A DNA stretch of 64,000 bases from Pontederia crassipes (lineage: Eukaryota > Streptophyta > Magnoliopsida > Commelinales > Pontederiaceae), in NCBI GenBank assembly GCA_030549335.1, contig CM060188.1:66862196-66926195 (forward strand), in the 5' to 3' direction. Of this stretch, positions 58,301 through 64,000 are shown in pieces. Under the pieces are notes generated by a model that was not told the origin of the DNA, did not search any database, and was given only the letters and a program-made list of their open reading frames with translations. How positions within the stretch are numbered: the first letter of the stretch is position 1; every line of letters starts with the position of its first letter. The position numbers were made by a program, and so were the translations under genes.

Positions 58301-60668
58301 ATAGGTCTATCTAGGATAACATCCTGATAGCTCAAGAGCCATGGTATGTGAAGTGGAAAAAGGAAACACGTGTCAATACAAATTGATTTAAAGAAAGTTT
58401 TTGGCAGAGTTTCATGGGTTGCCATTCTTAGGGTTGTACAATTAATGAAGTTTCCCCCTATATTCATTATGTGGATCGAAATGTGTAATACATCCCCCTC
58501 AATTTTGCTTACTCAATTAATGGTATCCTATCTGAACATTTTAAAAACCACAAAGGTATTAAGCAAGGAAAACCTTTATCCCCATACCTCTTCATCCTCA
58601 TGACTCAGATCTTTACCTCACTCATAAATCAATATGTTCTAGCAGGTACCATCACCCTTTCATAATAGGATCTTTCTCAATGAGTCATCTCCTTCGCTGA
58701 TGATGTTTTAATATCTTTAGCTGCCTCTACCCTCAATTGTAGAAACTTGCTCAAAATTTTTAAAACTTAAGGGGCCATAACGAATCAGAAGTTCAATTAT
58801 ACCAAATCTGATATTTTCCTACCTCAAAAATTTAATCCAAGAAGAAAAGAAAGAATAAAGACTATATTGCATATGAACATTAGGGATTATCCTTTTACCT
58901 ACCTTGGAGTGCCCATTTCCCATAAGTGTCTTTCTATAACACACCAATATTATATATTGAAACGACTTCTTCAAAATTATCTGGATGGAAAATGAAAATT
59001 TTAAACCAGGCTGACAAAGTTACCCTTATTAACTCTGTCCTCATTGTCATTCCTAGTTACCCTCTAAGCTATATACATCTATCTACGACAACAATTGTTT
59101 TCATAGAAAAACTATTTAGGTATTTTTTATGGTCAAATGATGGTAGCAAAAGAGTATCACATTTAATTAATTGGGACATTGTGTAGAACTATAAGGCTGA
59201 GGGTGGTTTAGGTATTAAGAATTTGTGACTTATAAGAAAATCTTTTTTAGTCAAAAGGATAGTTCACCTTCTAAATTACATAAACAACACTTGGTGACAT
59301 CTTGCTAAGCACAAATATGGCTCAATACACCCATCTTGGAGATTCATTCAAGCAACCCTACAAAATATTAGATTAGGACCAAAGACACACATAGGAAATG
59401 GCTATAGTAAGATCCATAGGTTTTCATTATTCCTTTAATCTTAATTCCTACTTATGTTAATATGTCTTCCTTTTTGCATTCTATGATGGTCTCGAATTTG
59501 ATTGTGGATTCTCATTGGAACTACAATTTGCTCTTAAGTTGTTTTAGTGTGGAATTGATTTTCTTAATTACTTCTATACATCTGCCTGCTAATCTCAAGG
59601 ATGATCAGTGGGTTTGGGAACCAAATACTCATGCAATCCCAATGGTATAATGGTTGGGACCGTTGGAAAATATTATGGAAGATTCTTGCCCTAGAAAAAA
59701 TTCACATCTTTCTTTGGACAGTAATTCATAAAATATTTACCCATTAGAGATAGAAACACAAAATTTACCAACTCAACTGATCTTGTCTTCTTGTTGTGTG
59801 GAAAAAGCCTTGAATCAATCTCACATCTATTTTCAGCAGCCCAATTAGCCTTCAAATGTGGTCACTTGCTCAGTTGAAACTTTCTCACCAATTCTCTTAT
59901 CTTCGTATATGGGCCCTTGGAGATTGGATTCTAGAAGGAACTCAACTTCAATTACCTTCTCAACTTCGTTTACTTTCCTACATCTTTTTTGGCTTATATG
60001 GGGGGCTTATGGAAGATGTGAAATAACTATTTGTTTCCCTCCAATTACTCTACCATTTCTGATGTGTGGCACTGTGTTCATGCTAATGCTGAGAGTTCTT
60101 ATCACACCACTGTCCTGAGGACCTAGCTCCCTGTCATATGCTTTGGATCAGGTGGTAACCCCCGCCTACCGGTTGGGTGAAGCTTAACACGATTCTTTCA
60201 CGAGACCATGGCAGGTGGGAGGAGCAAGCTATCTGCTCAGGTGGAAGTTTCATTTGTGCAGGGTCATCGACGTGCATCTTCTTTTTCGTTCTTTCTACTG
60301 AAGCATGGGAAATGCGTATAGGAATCAACAAGTGCATGGAAAATGGTCTATCGTAACATCAAAGTCGAAACCGACTCTACACACATGATCAACATTATAA
60401 ACAAATCTGTCGTCTGCCCTTGGAGATTAAAGAACATCATAATCGACATTTGGAACAAAAAAGACCTTTTGATTCTTTTAAAGCCTCACATATATATCGA
60501 CAAGCTAACAAAATTGCTGACCTTTTAGCTAATTGTAGTAGAACAACTTCAACCATTGATATATCTTTTATGGATGAGCCACCTCAAGACCTCCGAAGCT
60601 TTTTGTATCAAGACTCTATGGGTTTTTATTTTATATCAATAGATGAAGTTGGACCTTTAGTTTTTTGA
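55377..60668 (+). pseudogene. L1-type LINE with RNase H, near full length, decayed
   Basis: Domains occur in the plant L1 order. ORF1 has a DUF4283-like region (about 55700-56160: MGCFINSSSWLDLLCEEL, then after a frameshift near 55880 WGSWFVQDCI and SSSAVWIKLSSLPYELL). The endonuclease end shows TSDHAP (about 57430). The RT shows KAPSPDGF (58084), IQIDLKKVFGRVSW and GIKQGKPLSPYLF, then the catalytic FADD in SFADDVLI (58690-58713). A C-terminal RNase H follows (about 60150-60640) with GWVKLNT, VETDSTHMINIINK and RQANKIADLLANC. Many frameshifts and stops make it inactive. It is a different family from the hairpin-tailed L1 fragments at 12-29 kb: no hairpin tail is seen. Confidence 0.85.
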
Positions 60669-60879
60669 AAAAAGGATGACCCTAATAAAGAAATAAATAT
60701 AACGAAAATAACATTAAACTTAATAGAAAAATTTAGGAAAGAAAACAAAGTACTCTTGCAAACACTAAGCACGTCCTCTCGTGAGTTTTTTACATAACTT
60801 TGTGATCTGTGATCTATCACGGACTTCTCATCTTGTTGGCCTTCAAATAATGATTTAGAGATTCTTTTTCAGGCTGAAT

Positions 60880-61190
60880 ATCTATCTTAAAAGTAGATAA
60901 AATTCTCCCGTAATTGACTGCATGTCCATTATCATGGCATGATCAAACATGGATTTCTGGACTTCGGAACACCCCTCAGGCATGGCCGTGAAAGGTACTT
61001 GGCATGGTCGTGATAGAATGTTGTCGAGATAACCATGGTGCTTTTTTCCTGCATGATCATGACTATGAAGGCACAATCGTGACTGAACCTCCAAGTAGGT
61101 TGTGTTGTCTTGTTCCATAGTGTCATGAGCGTGAATAATAATATCACATCTATGACTTCTTTCAAGGTTCATTTGCATTCTTCTTCAACC
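60880..61190. repeat. Block of palindromic CATGGTCGTG-type motifs, LTR or leader remnant
   Basis: Degenerate copies of GGCACGGCCGTGA occur near 60979 (GGCATGGCCGTGA), 61001 (GGCATGGTCGTGA), 61054 (GCATGATCATGAC) and 61072 (GCACAATCGTGAC), as in the LTRs at 40565 and 51461. It probably belongs to the gypsy element that follows. Confidence 0.5.
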
Positions 61191-61594
61191 CGATTCATGT
61201 TGTTTGTAGTCCTATCATAAAATTACCCAAACTTACATAGAAATCAAATCTGAAAATAATTATCTAAGAATGAATGAAATAACCCCTTTTATAAACACCA
61301 AACCTCCTAAAATGCAAATTAAATGGACTAGAATGATGCATAATTTTTTGTGCATCATTTCCAACAAGCAAGATTGTAGGAATGAGGAATCAGGTCACCT
61401 CTTTCCTACAATGGGAGACTAAAGCCGTTCACGGGATGTGTCCACATCATGCTTCCAAAAGTGGATGATAGTTCAACTCAATCCAAAAGTTGTCTTGACT
61501 CTGCAATTGGCTGCACTTTCATGACGACGAATGCAAATGAAGATTATAGTCTTATTAAAAATAACTCTCAACTATAGGAAACAAAGTAAATAGA

Positions 61595-63250
61595 ACTAAG
61601 ATGGAAGAACCAAAGATCCCAGATCAGTTCACATCTCGTGTGGAGGACATTGTAAAGAAGGCAATGAAGAAGAGCAATCTGAATTTCAGTGCCCCCATAA
61701 CATCAAATATGTTTGCAGCTAAAGCTTCCCCCACCTCCATACTTACTCCTCTTGTTAGTTGTGATCTATGCATGTCTCCTTTTCATGTTACTACAGCCTA
61801 CTAAGGACCAACTTATAATGTTTAGGAGATAGCTGAAGAGCATATTAATGCCTTGTTCCTTATGAACATAATCAAAATAGTAGCAATAAATCACCATTCA
61901 ATTTACAACCATCTTGTATAAAAAATTAGGCATATCCTTATTTTCCTACAAAGGACCATAATTTCAGCAACTACCACAAAGTCAGCCCCATATGCATCCT
62001 GACAACATCAGTACCCAAGTAGATACAAAGCTTTGCCCGCATCTCAACGATAGCTAATTGTTCCTCCTGCCCAGTCACATGGTCAAGTAACCCTACCTCA
62101 CTAGAAGAAGAATTTGGACCAAATGTTGGAAATTTTAATGAAATAGCAAGACGTTCAAAATGAGTCCATAAGACAACTCTTTGCAAAGGTTGAAGCCTTG
62201 TAGGCTCACAACAAAATTCTAAAAAAACCATATAGCCCAACAATTTGCCTCAACCGTAAGGTCTCCTATAACATTCCTTGCACAGCTAAAATTGAATCCT
62301 AAAGAACAATGTTAAGTTGTATTTTGGAAAATGGAAAGCATAAAATTCTACAAACTGATTCAATATCTGAAATGCAAAATGAAGAAGTGCATAAAAAAGA
62401 TGAAGAAGTACCAAAATCAAGGAACAGTCAAGAACTAGAAGTGGAAGCTCAACATTCTAAAATAACAGCGAAGGACAACCTTGTGACTGACCTCAGTTCA
62501 CTATCATTTAAGTAGTAGTTTTTTAAGTTCATGAAAGTCTAAAAGAAATTGCACATTAACATTCTTTTTGTGGAAGTAATCCAATAGATTATAGAAGGAG
62601 ATTCTATGAAGGAAAAAGCTGGACATTCAGGAGACTATATATTTGACAAAGGAAGCAAGTGTCGTCATCCAAAATAAGTTACCACCAAGGATTCAGACAG
62701 TTTCTCCATTCCATGTGAAATAGGGAACTTACAAGCCAGCAAAGCTCTATGCAACCTAGGGGTAAGTGAGAACATGATACCCCTATCTATGTGCAAACAA
62801 CTAGGACCTAGAGAGCTGAATCCTACCAACATGATTTTGCAACTGACGGATCGATCTGCATACCCATCAGAGTCTATTTTTCACCTCCGTAGATTTTGTA
62901 GTATTAGACATAGAGGAAGATACGAATACCTCCTTGATTCCTGGGAGATCATTCCTAGCCACAACAAGAGCTCTAATTGATGTGAAGAATGACATGCTAT
63001 CATTTCAGTTTGGGAAAGAAAAGATCGGGTTCAATCTATCCAAAGCAATGAAATATCCAAGTTGTGGGGATCTTTATGAATTTGAAGATGTGTGTGATAG
63101 ATCCCACCGTTGAGGAAGTGTTGAATCTCATGCTACTGCAAGACCCACTTCAGAAGTGCCTTACAGAAGATGAAGAATCTATTCTTCATAATAAAATAAT
63201 AGAAATTTTTAGTCGACCACTAAAGAAGGATATCCGAACGCCAAGTTGAC
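61595..63250 (+). pseudogene. Ty3/gypsy gag-protease region, degenerate (Athila-like)
   Basis: A gag-like start MEEPKIPDQFTSRVEDI is followed by CDLCMSPFHVTTAY, a cysteine motif seen in this type of gag, and near 62290 NPKEQC. At 62750-63090 two frames give the retroviral-type protease region: ENMIPLSMCKQLGPRELNP, then after a frameshift near 62865 DFVVLDIEEDTNTSLI, GRSFLATTRALIDVKN and FNLSKAMKYPS. The usual LxDLGA active site is damaged to NLGVSEN. Broken frames; the RT region is not seen within the window. Confidence 0.78.
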
Positions 63251-64000
63251 AAATGACTCAATCCCTACATCTGATGTCACATGCTCCACAAACATCATTT
63301 TTATATAATCATGCATCTAATTAACATATTAAGTTAGTAATATAGTCATAGTTGCATGTAGTAATTAACTTTTGGATTAAAGCATAATGATAATTAAATT
63401 ATCGATAAGCATTATAAAGATTATTAGGAAAAATTTTAATATTTGTAAATATTATAATAAACATATTTAACTATGATTAAATAAGATTAATTAGAGGTTT
63501 AACACTAATTTTTAACAAAATAATATGATTGGACATTTATTTCAATCAATAGGATTTCAAGCAATTTTTCCAAACCTCCATATGATGTGTTAAAATTAAA
63601 TAATCTTATCCTCGGAGAGCCAAAAATTTTCAAGTGAAAATACCTAGCAAAACCGCCTGAGTAAATTCGTCAAGGTCGCTTGGTTAAGGTAGGGTTTCTT
63701 ATCCAAAATTGACCTTCATTTTCATATGTTCATCTCTTCGTTGATAGTTCTTGATAAATTCTAAAATTTTCCATGGCTAATCCTTTCGACGTTAGCTTTC
63801 CATGGCCTCTGAAATCATTGAAAAAGGAGTTTCATAGAGAAAGTTATGAACCCAGCGTCATAAATCGCTCACTCTATCCCGAGTAAAAAATAGATCCAAC
63901 TTGTAAATTAGGGCATGATTAGGATAAAATGAAATCGGATTTGAAACTTAGATATGTTTAATTAGACTTCACAAGGGTTTGGTGAAAAGTGGAATCATCG
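63251..64000. other. AT-rich right edge, nothing recognised
   Basis: Follows the gypsy fragment. No RT, integrase or LTR boundary can be supported before the window ends. Confidence 0.35.

Noticed and set aside
55377..60668. A host gene with RNase H domain (60343-60668)
   Set aside because: The RNase H frame follows DUF4283, endonuclease and RT remnants in L1 order, so it is part of a LINE.

Overview
The window is nuclear DNA of a flowering plant. It holds spliced genes with GT-AG introns and plant-specific gene families, set among copia, gypsy, L1 and RTE retroelements, hAT-like and foldback DNA elements and SINE-like repeats. The first exons of three genes are GC-rich while later exons and introns are AT-rich. 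That gradient is commoner in monocots, so a monocot is my guess; the species cannot be named from the sequence.

Four host genes are supported. (1) On the + strand, 4568-22110 carries six exons of an Hsp70 nucleotide-exchange factor of the FES1/SIL1 armadillo type. Its N-terminal exon or exons are not visible, and two introns (4.3 and 10.6 kb) are swollen with transposons. (2) On the + strand, 26623-26901 is a 92-residue Fb15-like mitochondrial ATP-synthase-associated membrane protein. (3) On the - strand, 34984-32234 is an F-box/kelch-repeat protein in two exons, with two single-base deletions near its 3' end. (4) On the - strand, 49756-44731 is a nine-exon, 388-residue, probably plastid protein of the pyridoxamine-5'-phosphate-oxidase-like (FMN-binding split barrel) family. 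As I recall the locus numbering, genes 3 and 4 correspond to neighbouring genes in Arabidopsis, which would be conserved microsynteny.

The rest is layered mobile DNA. 1-2690: a - strand copia element cut by a DNA element and a SINE-like element, followed by a tandem triplication. 9451-10158: a young 5'-truncated RTE LINE. 11279-11680: a small solo LTR. 12300-15790: a nest of L1 tails, a Mutator-like foldback element and a hAT-like element. 16907-18404: a complete non-autonomous copia-type element. 22925-23330: a hAT-type MITE. 23652-25350, 37082-39198 and 39825-41829: three solo LTRs of one family, each with a perfect 5-bp target duplication. A fourth related LTR lies at 50729-52831. 55377-60668: a decayed L1-type LINE with RNase H. 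61190-63250: a decayed Ty3/gypsy gag-protease region.

The signals most worth a second look are in the repeats. One L1 family ends in a short hairpin that has kept its pairing through compensatory changes; one insertion is only 64 bp long and is little more than that hairpin. The RTE/SINE-like family makes 17-bp target duplications at four independent sites. The 2-kb LTR family carries an array of degenerate palindromic CACGGTCGTG-type motifs. I see no operon-like, CRISPR, phage or other unusual gene system, and no convincing tRNA or rRNA gene.
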